From Amycolatopsis tucumanensis (lineage in GTDB: Bacteria > Actinomycetota > Actinomycetes > Mycobacteriales > Pseudonocardiaceae), in NCBI RefSeq assembly GCF_021654135.1, contig NZ_JAKGSD010000007.1:124001-188000 (forward strand): DNA of 64,000 bases, read 5' to 3'. Under the pieces are notes generated by a model, which worked only from the letters and a program-made list of their open reading frames with translations, was not told the origin of the DNA and did not search any database. Below, piece by piece: positions 37,225 through 44,743 of this stretch. Every line of letters begins with the position of its first letter. Within the stretch, counting starts at the first letter, position 1. The position numbers and the translations under genes were made by a program.

Positions 37225-38223
37225 TCACCACAACGAGGTGACATTGTCTTGGCCGTCGTCATCGTCGTTCTGCCGCAACGCATCGCCAAGGTCCGTCCTC
37301 CCCGACGTGACGAGCAGACGCGCCAGCCGATCCTTGAGCAACTCACGCTGCGGCTCGTCGTCGGCCGAGGGATACACCGCCTGGACGAACCGGTCGGCGA
37401 GCTCGACCGGCGAGCTGGGACGATCCGCCGGTTCGGCGGCGAAGTGCCGCTGCGCGGCTTCCGAAACCGCCGGTTCCGCGTCCGCCGCGTAGGACGCGAA
37501 GAACGGAGACACCGTGGATTCGTGAGCTGCGGAGGACAACAGCGCGAACGTCCCCCGAAGTCGTACAGCCTCCTCGACGCGGTCCTTGTGCTGCGCCAGC
37601 CACCAGATCAGGGCGTTGCTGGGGGTCGCGAGAGCGTCGTCGCGCAAGTAGGCCCGCAACGCCTTTTCCAGCGCGAGCTCGTCCTCCCACTGCCGGACCT
37701 TCTTCCTCAGTTCGACGCGGCGGTCCACGAGCTGGCGATCCGCGTCGGACAACACCAGCGTCACTTGCGCTGCCCACGCCCAGCGTGACCCCGAGTCGCC
37801 CGCTGCCTGCGCCAGTGCGGCGGCGAGGTCCTGTTGCGCTTGGGCCAGATCCTCCGGTTGATAGCGCCCGGCCAGTTCGCTCGCACGGTCACGCACGTTC
37901 TGGACCGCCCAGCTCGCGACGTCCGGTCCGCCCGTGCCGGGGACGAACTGGTAGTGCACCTGAGCTGAGAAGAAGAAGTAGTAGTCCCGGTCGGCTGATC
38001 GGAGTCGTTCTCCGCTCACCGGGCACTCGCCGTTGATCGGCTGCGGCGGCACGGGCGGCGCGAACTGCGGCTGCGGTCGCGGTCGAGTCGCGGCGATCGC
38101 AGCCCCGATGATGACGAAAAGCACCACGACCACAACGAGCGCGACCCACCCGCCGAGCAGTGCGGACACGATCAGGGCCGCCGCGATCCCGAGTCCGATC
38201 GCCACCACTGTCCGGTTGTTCAT
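37225..38223 (-). CDS. Two-helix membrane protein with SPFH/band-7-like cytoplasmic region
   Basis: 332 residues, function unknown. Two adjacent transmembrane helices (about 5-23 and 26-45) form a hairpin, leaving the rest cytoplasmic. After a Pro-rich linker, DRDYYFFFSAQVHYQFVP looks like the first strands of an SPFH/band-7 domain. A long helix (NVRDRASELAGRYQPEDLAQ), strand WAWAAQVTLVLSDADRQLVD and a charged helical/coiled segment (RRVELRKKVRQWEDELALEK) follow, in the SPFH order. The acidic tail ends DDDDGQDNVTSLW. ATG 38223 has GGAGG 8 nt upstream and overlaps the upstream stop by one base. Last gene of the cyclase block, so a membrane effector or scaffold is plausible. The SPFH assignment is by pattern only. 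Confidence 0.55.
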   Translation of the reverse strand: MNNRTVVAIGLGIAAALIVSALLGGWVALVVVVVLFVIIGAAIAATRPRPQPQFAPPVPPQPINGECPVSGERLRSADRDYYFFFSAQVHYQFVPGTGGPDVASWAVQNVRDRASELAGRYQPEDLAQAQQDLAAALAQAAGDSGSRWAWAAQVTLVLSDADRQLVDRRVELRKKVRQWEDELALEKALRAYLRDDALATPSNALIWWLAQHKDRVEEAVRLRGTFALLSSAAHESTVSPFFASYAADAEPAVSEAAQRHFAAEPADRPSSPVELADRFVQAVYPSADDEPQRELLKDRLARLLVTSGRTDLGDALRQNDDDDGQDNVTSLW

Positions 38224-40133
38224 CACTTCGCCTCCGAAATCGGCTCGTCGTCCCACAAATCAGTCACACCCTGTTGTTCGTCGAGGCCACGTCGAAGCCT
38301 GGTGAGCACCGGCATCCCACCTTCGTGACGGGAAGCCCACTCCCGGACGACGACGAACAGCCGGCTCGCTCGCACCGGGTCCGCGCCGGCAGCAGCGGTG
38401 AGGATGTCCAGCAACTCCGGACGCCCACCGAAGGCCGCCTCGGCCAGCCACGGCTCGGCCAGGTGGGACCACCCTCGGGCATCGCGTTCGTCCAGGATCG
38501 CGCGCCAGCAGTCGCTCAGACGGGCGTGCGTCCACCGGTTCCCGTCGGCTCGGCCGGGCGCGCACAGAACGGCGAAGAGGTCGTGGTCGATCTTGTTCGT
38601 CCTGGCCAGAACGGCCAGGATCCGCCGATACATCCGCCCGTCGCTCGCGAGACGGATCAGGACCTCGCGAGCGGTGGCCGAGACGGCCGGAGCGGGATGC
38701 AGGGTCAGCAGCCTCAGCCGCACCACCGCCATGTCCGGCTGGGTGTGCACCAGCACCTGCTCGCACACCGCGAGCACCACGTGCGCGAGCCGCGCGGGCA
38801 AGGAGGGATCCAGCGCCCACTCGCGCAGTTGCTTGCGCGCCTCTCGTCCGCAGTGCCGATCCACGACTGCGCGGGCGAGCAGCCGGTAAGCCAGTACCCG
38901 TACTTCGTTCCTTGGCTGGGTGGCCCAAGCTCGCGCCGTTGCGAGGAGCGCCCGCACGTCGTGACTGCGCAGCAACTGATCGCCGAGCCGGTCACCGATC
39001 AGCCCCCGTTCCGTCCCGGTCAGGTCCGGCGAGACGGCGACTTCCGACAGCCACCGTCCGAGGTCCTGGTGAAGGCCGGCGTATTCGTCCCACAACCGGC
39101 CGAGCACCGCCTCGGCGTAACCGATCCGCGCGAACACCACTCGCCGGTCGTCCACCTCGGCCCCGATGCGGCCAAGTCGCGCGACCACGCCGTCCGACTC
39201 CAGCCAGTGCTGTTCGGCAGCGGGGAACTCGACCAGCTCGAGCAGCCTGCGCTCGGCCGACGCCACCGCGTCGATCCGCGCCTCCGCCATAGCGGCGGCG
39301 GCAAGCAACAACGCACGCTGTCGTCCTTCCGGTTGCTTCTCCAGAAGCCGTTCCAGTTCTCCCGGGTAACCTCGAATCGCTTCGACCGCGGCGGCCAGCC
39401 AGACCCGCGGACCGCCCTGGTCCTGTTCGCTCTCCTCGACGACCAGCTGTCCCACACGCATCAGCTCGCTCATCGAGGCTCCCTCGAGAACCTCCCGGAG
39501 CGGGCCGTCGACCTGTTCGGCTCGGAGCTGGATCCCGGCTTGTGCAAGGTGCTTGAGCACGACCCGCAGGGCGTCCGGTCGCTCCAGCCGCACGACCCGC
39601 CGCCGCAGATCGTCGTGGAGCCAGTCCTCCTGCTCCCGGCCGATCACCAACGCCAGTCGAGCCCGGTTCCGCACCACCGCATCGGCCAGCGACCGCAGCT
39701 CACCCTCACGAGCGGAGAACTCCCAGCGGTGCAGGGCGGAGAAGTTGACCAGGAGCCGGTCCCCGGTTTCGACGTCGCCGAGTGGAACGTCGATTCCCGC
39801 CTCGGTCTCCACCTCCTGGATCTCTCGCACCACATCGCCTTCGGGACACAAGAGCATCCGGGCCGCGGTTTCCCTGCCCGAGCCCGCCCGCCCGCTCACG
39901 ACGACGAGGCCGCCGTCCGCGACAGGCACCGCCCTGTCGAACCCGGGAGGCGGCTCGAACCTGCTCCGCAACCAGTGGAGGTCATCAGCGGTGACCGGCC
40001 TGCGTGTGGCCGGTACCGGGTCCTCCCGCACCTGCCCGAGCAATTGGTAGTAGTGGTGGATCTGGTCCCCGCTGCCGGTGTGCACCGGGCCGGCCACGTC
40101 GGCGATCTCGGTCCGGTTCGTGGGGGTGCTCAC
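38223..40133 (-). CDS. Degenerate P-loop (inactive STAND-like) protein with N-terminal GPVHTGSGDQ motif
   Basis: 636 residues, no membrane segment. Residues 15-25 read G-P-V-H-T-G-S-G-D-Q-I, a motif shared with the C-terminus of the cyclase encoded just upstream. Residues 76-92 resemble a Walker A loop (VVVSGRAGSGRETAARML), but the key Lys is Arg and the following Ser/Thr is Glu. No Walker B Asp is evident in the strand DRLLVNFS. The rest (about 240-620) is helical, with repeats of Ala/Leu/Arg-rich helices as in HEAT- or TPR-like solenoids. The pattern recalls the inactive STAND-type NTPases described in actinobacterial conflict systems. ATG 40133 overlaps the cyclase stop (ATGA). Specific function unknown. 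Confidence 0.6.
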   Translation of the reverse strand: MSTPTNRTEIADVAGPVHTGSGDQIHHYYQLLGQVREDPVPATRRPVTADDLHWLRSRFEPPPGFDRAVPVADGGLVVVSGRAGSGRETAARMLLCPEGDVVREIQEVETEAGIDVPLGDVETGDRLLVNFSALHRWEFSAREGELRSLADAVVRNRARLALVIGREQEDWLHDDLRRRVVRLERPDALRVVLKHLAQAGIQLRAEQVDGPLREVLEGASMSELMRVGQLVVEESEQDQGGPRVWLAAAVEAIRGYPGELERLLEKQPEGRQRALLLAAAAMAEARIDAVASAERRLLELVEFPAAEQHWLESDGVVARLGRIGAEVDDRRVVFARIGYAEAVLGRLWDEYAGLHQDLGRWLSEVAVSPDLTGTERGLIGDRLGDQLLRSHDVRALLATARAWATQPRNEVRVLAYRLLARAVVDRHCGREARKQLREWALDPSLPARLAHVVLAVCEQVLVHTQPDMAVVRLRLLTLHPAPAVSATAREVLIRLASDGRMYRRILAVLARTNKIDHDLFAVLCAPGRADGNRWTHARLSDCWRAILDERDARGWSHLAEPWLAEAAFGGRPELLDILTAAAGADPVRASRLFVVVREWASRHEGGMPVLTRLRRGLDEQQGVTDLWDDEPISEAK

Positions 40134-40963
40134 CGGTCACGCCTGTCGAAGGACTGGTGGATCCCGCCGGTGTTGCGGCCGACGATGTTCTGCGTTTCCC
40201 CGTTGAACTGGTTGCCGGAGCCGCTGTGCAACGGACCGCTCGCGTGGTGGATCACCGTCGAGTTCGTCGCGGTCTCCGGCCTGCCGTCCGGGTCCTCGGC
40301 CGCCTCGACCTCGTTCCGGAAACCGCGGTCGAGGAGGTCGCCGGAGGGCTTGGGCACGCGCAGGTAGGCGGCACCGCGGTAGGTCTTCTGACTGACCGGA
40401 ACCCGGACGTACAAAGCCTCGTCCTCCCCCGTGTAGCCGGTCGCGACCGCGTCGGCGAACGCTCGCTCCGAGACGATCGCCGCCACGCAAGTCGGTCTGC
40501 CCGAACGACTCAGCAGGTCGCGGACCGGCTCCGAGTCGAGCAGCCGGTGGTTCTCCACCCGCGACTCCCCGCTCCCGTCGGAGATACCGCGGCCCGAGTC
40601 CGTCATCGGGCCCACGTTGACGCTGACGCGCATCCGCAGCGGCTCTTCGCCAGCCGGACGCCAACCGACCGTGTTGCGGTACTCCAGCTCCTCCTGCAGC
40701 GCGGGCAGGAACGGGTTGAGCAGGAACGGCAGCATCTCGGCGCGGAAGCCCGCGACGTAACCGTCGCCCGTCGTCGATCGGTACTTGTGCTCCTGCCACA
40801 GCCCGGACAACCCGGCCCGCTGGAACGCCTGCTCGAGGATTTCCGGCACGGCCTCGGTCAGCTCGGCGTGGAACCTGCCGCGCCTGCCACTGAAGTTCTT
40901 GATGTCGACCACCAGCAGAGCCCGGTACGGAGGTAGTGCTTCGACGTGATCGTGCTTGTCCAT
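40130..40963 (-). CDS. Class III nucleotide-cyclase-like protein with C-terminal GPLHSGSGNQ tail
   Basis: 277 residues, cytosolic. The core matches the class III cyclase pattern. Metal-binding Asp20 lies in RALLVVDIKNFSG and the second metal Asp67 in STTGDGYVAGF, 47 residues apart as in the family. Strand RMRVSVNVGPM then ENHRLLDSEPVRDLL correspond to the nucleotide-binding and transition-state region. The base-selecting residues do not fit the textbook adenylate or guanylate patterns, so the product nucleotide is open; pyrimidine cyclases of Pycsar systems are diverged members of this superfamily. Residues 243-253 carry G-P-L-H-S-G-S-G-N-Q-F. ATG 40963 has GGAAGG upstream and gives a start typical for the domain. 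Confidence 0.7.
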   Translation of the reverse strand: MDKHDHVEALPPYRALLVVDIKNFSGRRGRFHAELTEAVPEILEQAFQRAGLSGLWQEHKYRSTTGDGYVAGFRAEMLPFLLNPFLPALQEELEYRNTVGWRPAGEEPLRMRVSVNVGPMTDSGRGISDGSGESRVENHRLLDSEPVRDLLSRSGRPTCVAAIVSERAFADAVATGYTGEDEALYVRVPVSQKTYRGAAYLRVPKPSGDLLDRGFRNEVEAAEDPDGRPETATNSTVIHHASGPLHSGSGNQFNGETQNIVGRNTGGIHQSFDRRDR

Positions 40964-41071
40964 CGTGATCGCCTTCCTGCCTGCGCTCCTGGTGCGAGGC
41001 ACTGGCAAGACGATCCGCGAGGCGCGGTCCGAGAATTGTCCGATGGCAGACAAACTCCGCAGTGACCGCCG

Positions 41072-41740
41072 TCACAGTCCAGCACTGTCCGCCAGTTTGT
41101 CGAGATCCGCCACCAGGAGCCGCCGACCGAGACCGAGAGCCCCGGATGCGCGGAGGACCGAGATCTGTTCGGCCACGGTGCTTCGGGACAGCCCGAGCGC
41201 ACGAGCGAGCGCCTCCTGCGAGAACGGCACCTGCATCCGCTCCGGATCACCTGGATCGGCCAGCGCGACCAGTTCCAGGATGAGCCTTGCCAGACGGCGC
41301 TGGGCGCTGAAGTGCACCAACTGCATCTGGTAGGGGACCGTTTCGGACAGTTTGGCCAGCAGGTAGTCGGTGAATTGGCTGTCCGCGCAGTTCCGGCGGA
41401 GGAACTCGCGGAACACCTCGGCGGTGAGGACTTGCACGGTGCAGCGGTCGATCGCCTGCACGCTCGCCGTCCTCGCGACCTGTGGAACACCGGCGATCTC
41501 GCCGACCAGGTCACCAGCCGCACGTAGCGAGACGAGGAGTTCCGCCCCCTCCTCGTCGTGCCCGGTGACCTTCACACGTCCCCGCAGGAGGACCAGCACC
41601 CATCCTCCTGGATCACCCTGGCGCAGCAGGAAGGATCCGGCCGGGTAGCTGCGGGTGACGCCATGGGCGACGAGACCGCCCCAGAGTTGTTCTCCGATCA
41701 GAGCCCGGAAGCCCCGCCGGACGTTCGGCGATAGCACCAC
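41072..41740 (-). CDS. Crp/Fnr-family cyclic-nucleotide-binding transcriptional regulator
   Basis: 222 residues. The N-terminal cyclic-nucleotide-binding beta-roll (about 25-110) retains the phosphate-binding cassette: Gly80-Glu81 and Arg90-Thr91-Ala92-Ser93 in GEIAGVPQVARTASV, the residues that contact the cyclic phosphate in Crp. The dimer helix (about 115-150) is followed by a C-terminal Crp helix-turn-helix (PFSQEALARALGLSRSTVAE). No iron-sulfur Cys cluster is present, so it is Crp-like rather than Fnr-like. Start GTG 41740 or GTG 41737; TAGGTA lies 3 or 6 bases upstream respectively. It heads the block and has a 108-bp gap to the cyclase gene, where it may itself bind. Confidence 0.85.
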   Translation of the reverse strand: MVLSPNVRRGFRALIGEQLWGGLVAHGVTRSYPAGSFLLRQGDPGGWVLVLLRGRVKVTGHDEEGAELLVSLRAAGDLVGEIAGVPQVARTASVQAIDRCTVQVLTAEVFREFLRRNCADSQFTDYLLAKLSETVPYQMQLVHFSAQRRLARLILELVALADPGDPERMQVPFSQEALARALGLSRSTVAEQISVLRASGALGLGRRLLVADLDKLADSAGL

Positions 41741-41788
41741 CCGTACCTACCGCTTCGCCGGCCGCCGTCAGCGCATGTTGAACAGAGT

Positions 41789-42808
41789 TCACCCGTTCAG
41801 CCGAGACCGTAGGGCCTCCAGGAAGGAATCGGTCACCTCGCGGTCCCGCACGGCGATCCGCAGCCAATCTCCGTCCAAGCCGGGGAATGTGTCGCCCCGG
41901 CGGACGGCGTATCCGGCCGCTCTCAGGCGCAGCCGCAGGGTCGCCGCGTCGGGGATGCGCACCAGCACGAACGGGCCGCGTGGCTCGCCGGCCACTTCGA
42001 CTCCCAGGGAGCGCAGACCGGCGACCAGGTAGTCCCGGTCCTGCTCCGCCCGCACCGCCAGCTTGTCCGCCTCGTCCAGCGCCGACGGTCGCATGCAGGC
42101 CACCACGGCGCGCGCGGCGAGCGTCGACACCGACCACGGCGGCTGCACGGCCCGCAGGGCGTCCACAAGCGACGGTTCGGCCAGGACGTAACCCGCGCGC
42201 AGGCCCGCGATCCCCCACGTCTTCGTCAGGCTGCGGATCACCACGACACCCGGAAGTCGTTCCCCTGCCAGGCTTTCCGGCTCGCCCGGCACCGCGTCCA
42301 GGAAGGCCTCGTCGACCACCAGCACCCGGCCCGGGCGCACCAGCGTACGCAACGCCGCGGCCGGGTGCAGCACGGACGTCGGGTTGGTGGGGTTGCCGAC
42401 GAACACCAAATCCGCGTCCGCGGGCACCGGTCCGAGGGTGAAACCGTCCGAAGCGGACAGCACGACCCGGTCCACCTCGTGGCCCGCCGCGCGCAGGGCC
42501 GCCTCCGGTTCGGTGAACTGCGGGTGCACGACCACCGCGTGTCGCGGCCGCAACGCGTTGGCCAGCAACGTGAACGCCTCCGCCGCGCCCGCCGTCACCA
42601 GCACGTCCGACACGTCCCGGCCGTGCCGCGCCGCGACCGCCTCGGCAGCCGCGTCCACCGAGGGATACGCGGCCAGGTCGTCCAGCGCCGCGGCCAGCTC
42701 CGCGCGCAGCCACGCCGGCGGCGACGGCAGCCGGACGTTCACCGCCAGGTCCACCAGGCCGTCCCCGACCTCGCGATCCCCGTGGTGGTGCAGGTCGTAG
42801 TCAGCCAC
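41789..42808 (-). CDS. cobC: L-threonine-O-3-phosphate decarboxylase / CobC-type aminotransferase
   Basis: 339-residue class I/II PLP enzyme of the histidinol-phosphate aminotransferase fold, making aminopropanol phosphate for the nucleotide loop. It has the N-terminal HHHGDREVGDGLVDLAVNVR, VLVTAGAAEAFTLLANAL, FVGNPTNPTSVL, and the PLP Lys in IRSLTKTWGIAGLRAGY. GTG 42808 lies 8 bp inside cobB. It closes the riboswitch-led chelatase-cobO-cobB-cobC operon. The name cobC follows the Pseudomonas denitrificans scheme. Confidence 0.92.
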   Translation of the reverse strand: MADYDLHHHGDREVGDGLVDLAVNVRLPSPPAWLRAELAAALDDLAAYPSVDAAAEAVAARHGRDVSDVLVTAGAAEAFTLLANALRPRHAVVVHPQFTEPEAALRAAGHEVDRVVLSASDGFTLGPVPADADLVFVGNPTNPTSVLHPAAALRTLVRPGRVLVVDEAFLDAVPGEPESLAGERLPGVVVIRSLTKTWGIAGLRAGYVLAEPSLVDALRAVQPPWSVSTLAARAVVACMRPSALDEADKLAVRAEQDRDYLVAGLRSLGVEVAGEPRGPFVLVRIPDAATLRLRLRAAGYAVRRGDTFPGLDGDWLRIAVRDREVTDSFLEALRSRLNG

Positions 42809-44135
42809 GCGCGTGCACCGCCGCCGCGAACCGGTGCGCCAGCGCGGGGTGCCCGGCCCAGTGGACGTGCAGGTACGACGCGTGCAGCGTGGGCGAGGCG
42901 AAACCCTCGGCGATACCGTCCCACTCCCACGCCGGCACCGTGCCCGCCCGCGGCGTCACCACGGTCCGGTGGAACTCGTGCCCCGTCACCCGCTCCCCGG
43001 CGCGAGCCAGCAGGTGATCGACCGGCGCTGACGCCGTCCGGTACCCCAGCGCGCCCCGCTTGGTCATCACCGCCGAGGCGTCCAGCGCCCCCACCATCGG
43101 CAGCCCGTCCAGCTCCCGGCACAGGTACAGCAACCCGGCGCACTCGGCCACCACCGGCATCCCGCTCCGGATCGCCCCGGCCAGCTCCTCGCGCAGCGGC
43201 GCGTTCGCCGACAGGTCCTCGACGTGCACCTCCGGGAACCCGCCCCCGAAGTACAACCCGGCGCACGCCTCGGGAAGCGCCTTGTCGTGCAACGGATCCA
43301 GGTCGACGACGTCCACACCGGACGCCGCGAGCAACTCCACCGTCTCGGTGTACCGGAACGTGAACGCCGGCCCCGCGGCCGCCGCCACCACCCGGCGCGG
43401 CCCCGAATACGACCCGCTCGGCTCCCACGCCGGGGCGGTCAGAGCCGGAGCCGACCGCGCCACCCGCACGATCGCTTCCAGGTCCACGCCGTCGGCCACC
43501 CACGCGGCCAGCTTCGGCAGCAGCTCACGCGACTCGGCGTCCCGTTCCGCGGCAGGCACCAGACCCAGGTGTCTGCTCGGCGCGTGGATGTCGTCGCTGC
43601 GCCGCAACGCGCCCAGCACGGGAATCCCGGTGCGCACCAGGGCCGCCCGGATCTCCTCCTCGTGCCGCGGCGACCCCAGCTTGTTGAGGATGACGCCCGC
43701 GATCTCCACACCCGGCTCGTACCGCGCGAATCCGAGCACCATCGCCGCGACGCTGCGGCTCGCCGCCGACGCGTCCACCACGAGCACCACCGGCGCGCCC
43801 AGCAGCCGCGCCACGTGCGCCGTCGACGCGTAGCCCTCGGTGCCGAGCTGCCCGTCGAACAGGCCCATCACGCCTTCGATCACCGCGATGTCCGCGCCCG
43901 CGGAACCGTGCCGCAGCAACGGCACGAGCAGGGATTCGCCCTGCAGGAACGGATCCAGGTTGCGTGGCGGCCGTCCCGTCGCCAGCGAGTGGTAGCCGGG
44001 GTCGATGAAGTCCGGCCCGACCTTGTGCCCGGACACCGCCAGCCCGCGCGCCCGCAACGCGGCCATCAGTCCGGTCGCGATCGTCGTCTTGCCGTGCCCG
44101 GACGCGGGCGCGGCGATGACGACGCGGTTCACCAT
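42801..44135 (-). CDS. cobB: Cobyrinate (hydrogenobyrinate) a,c-diamide synthase
   Basis: 444-residue glutamine-dependent amidase (CbiA/CobB). The N-terminal P-loop domain has APASGHGKTTIATGLMAAL, KVGPDFIDPGYH and EGVMGLFDG. The C-terminal glutaminase domain has nucleophile Cys in VVAECAGLLYLCREL and a His in GHEFHRTVV, and closes with SYLHVHWAG. ATG 44135 overlaps cobO by 7 bp. Confidence 0.96.
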   Translation of the reverse strand: MVNRVVIAAPASGHGKTTIATGLMAALRARGLAVSGHKVGPDFIDPGYHSLATGRPPRNLDPFLQGESLLVPLLRHGSAGADIAVIEGVMGLFDGQLGTEGYASTAHVARLLGAPVVLVVDASAASRSVAAMVLGFARYEPGVEIAGVILNKLGSPRHEEEIRAALVRTGIPVLGALRRSDDIHAPSRHLGLVPAAERDAESRELLPKLAAWVADGVDLEAIVRVARSAPALTAPAWEPSGSYSGPRRVVAAAAGPAFTFRYTETVELLAASGVDVVDLDPLHDKALPEACAGLYFGGGFPEVHVEDLSANAPLREELAGAIRSGMPVVAECAGLLYLCRELDGLPMVGALDASAVMTKRGALGYRTASAPVDHLLARAGERVTGHEFHRTVVTPRAGTVPAWEWDGIAEGFASPTLHASYLHVHWAGHPALAHRFAAAVHARG

Positions 44136-44743
44136 TCGATGCCCCGCTGGCCCTTTTGCCCGGCGTCCATCGGGTGTTTGACCTTCGTCATGTGCGTCAC
44201 CAGGTCGGCGGCCTCGATCAGCTCCTCCGGCGCGTTGCGGCCGGTGATCACCACGTGCTGGCGGCCCGGCCGGTCGCGCAGCGCGGCGACCACCTCGGCG
44301 GTGTCGATCCAGCCCCAGTGCAGCGGGTAGGTGAACTCGTCCAGCACGTAGAAGTCGTGGCGCTCCTCGGCGAGGCGGCGCTTGATCTCCGCCCAGCCCT
44401 CACGCGCGTTGGCGGCGTGGTCCTCGTCCGACCCCTGCTTGCGCGACCAGCTCCAGCCCTCGCCCATCTTGTGCCATTCGACCGGCCCGCCCTGGCCGCT
44501 GCTCTCGTGCAGGGCGCCCAGCGCGCGGAAGGCGTTCTCCTCGCCCACCTTCCACTTCGCCGACTTGACGAACTGGAACACGCCGATCGACCAGCCCTGG
44601 TTCCACGCGCGCAGCGCCATCCCGAACGCGGCGGTGGACTTGCCCTTCATCTCACCGGTGTGCACGGCGAGCAGCGGCCGATTCCGGCGCTGGCGAGTGG
44701 TGAGGCCGTCGTCCGGCACGACCAGCGGTTTCCCCTGCGGCAT
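44129..44743 (-). CDS. cobO: Cob(I)yrinic acid a,c-diamide adenosyltransferase
   Basis: 204 residues, CobO/BtuR type. P-loop variant LLAVHTGEMKGKSTAAFGMA, then GVFQFVKSAKWKVGEENAF, DFYVLDEFTYPLHWGW and VVITGRNAPEELIEAADLVT are diagnostic. It transfers the adenosyl group from ATP to cobalt. ATG 44743 overlaps the chelatase stop by one base (TGATG). Confidence 0.96.
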   Translation of the reverse strand: MPQGKPLVVPDDGLTTRQRRNRPLLAVHTGEMKGKSTAAFGMALRAWNQGWSIGVFQFVKSAKWKVGEENAFRALGALHESSGQGGPVEWHKMGEGWSWSRKQGSDEDHAANAREGWAEIKRRLAEERHDFYVLDEFTYPLHWGWIDTAEVVAALRDRPGRQHVVITGRNAPEELIEAADLVTHMTKVKHPMDAGQKGQRGIEW

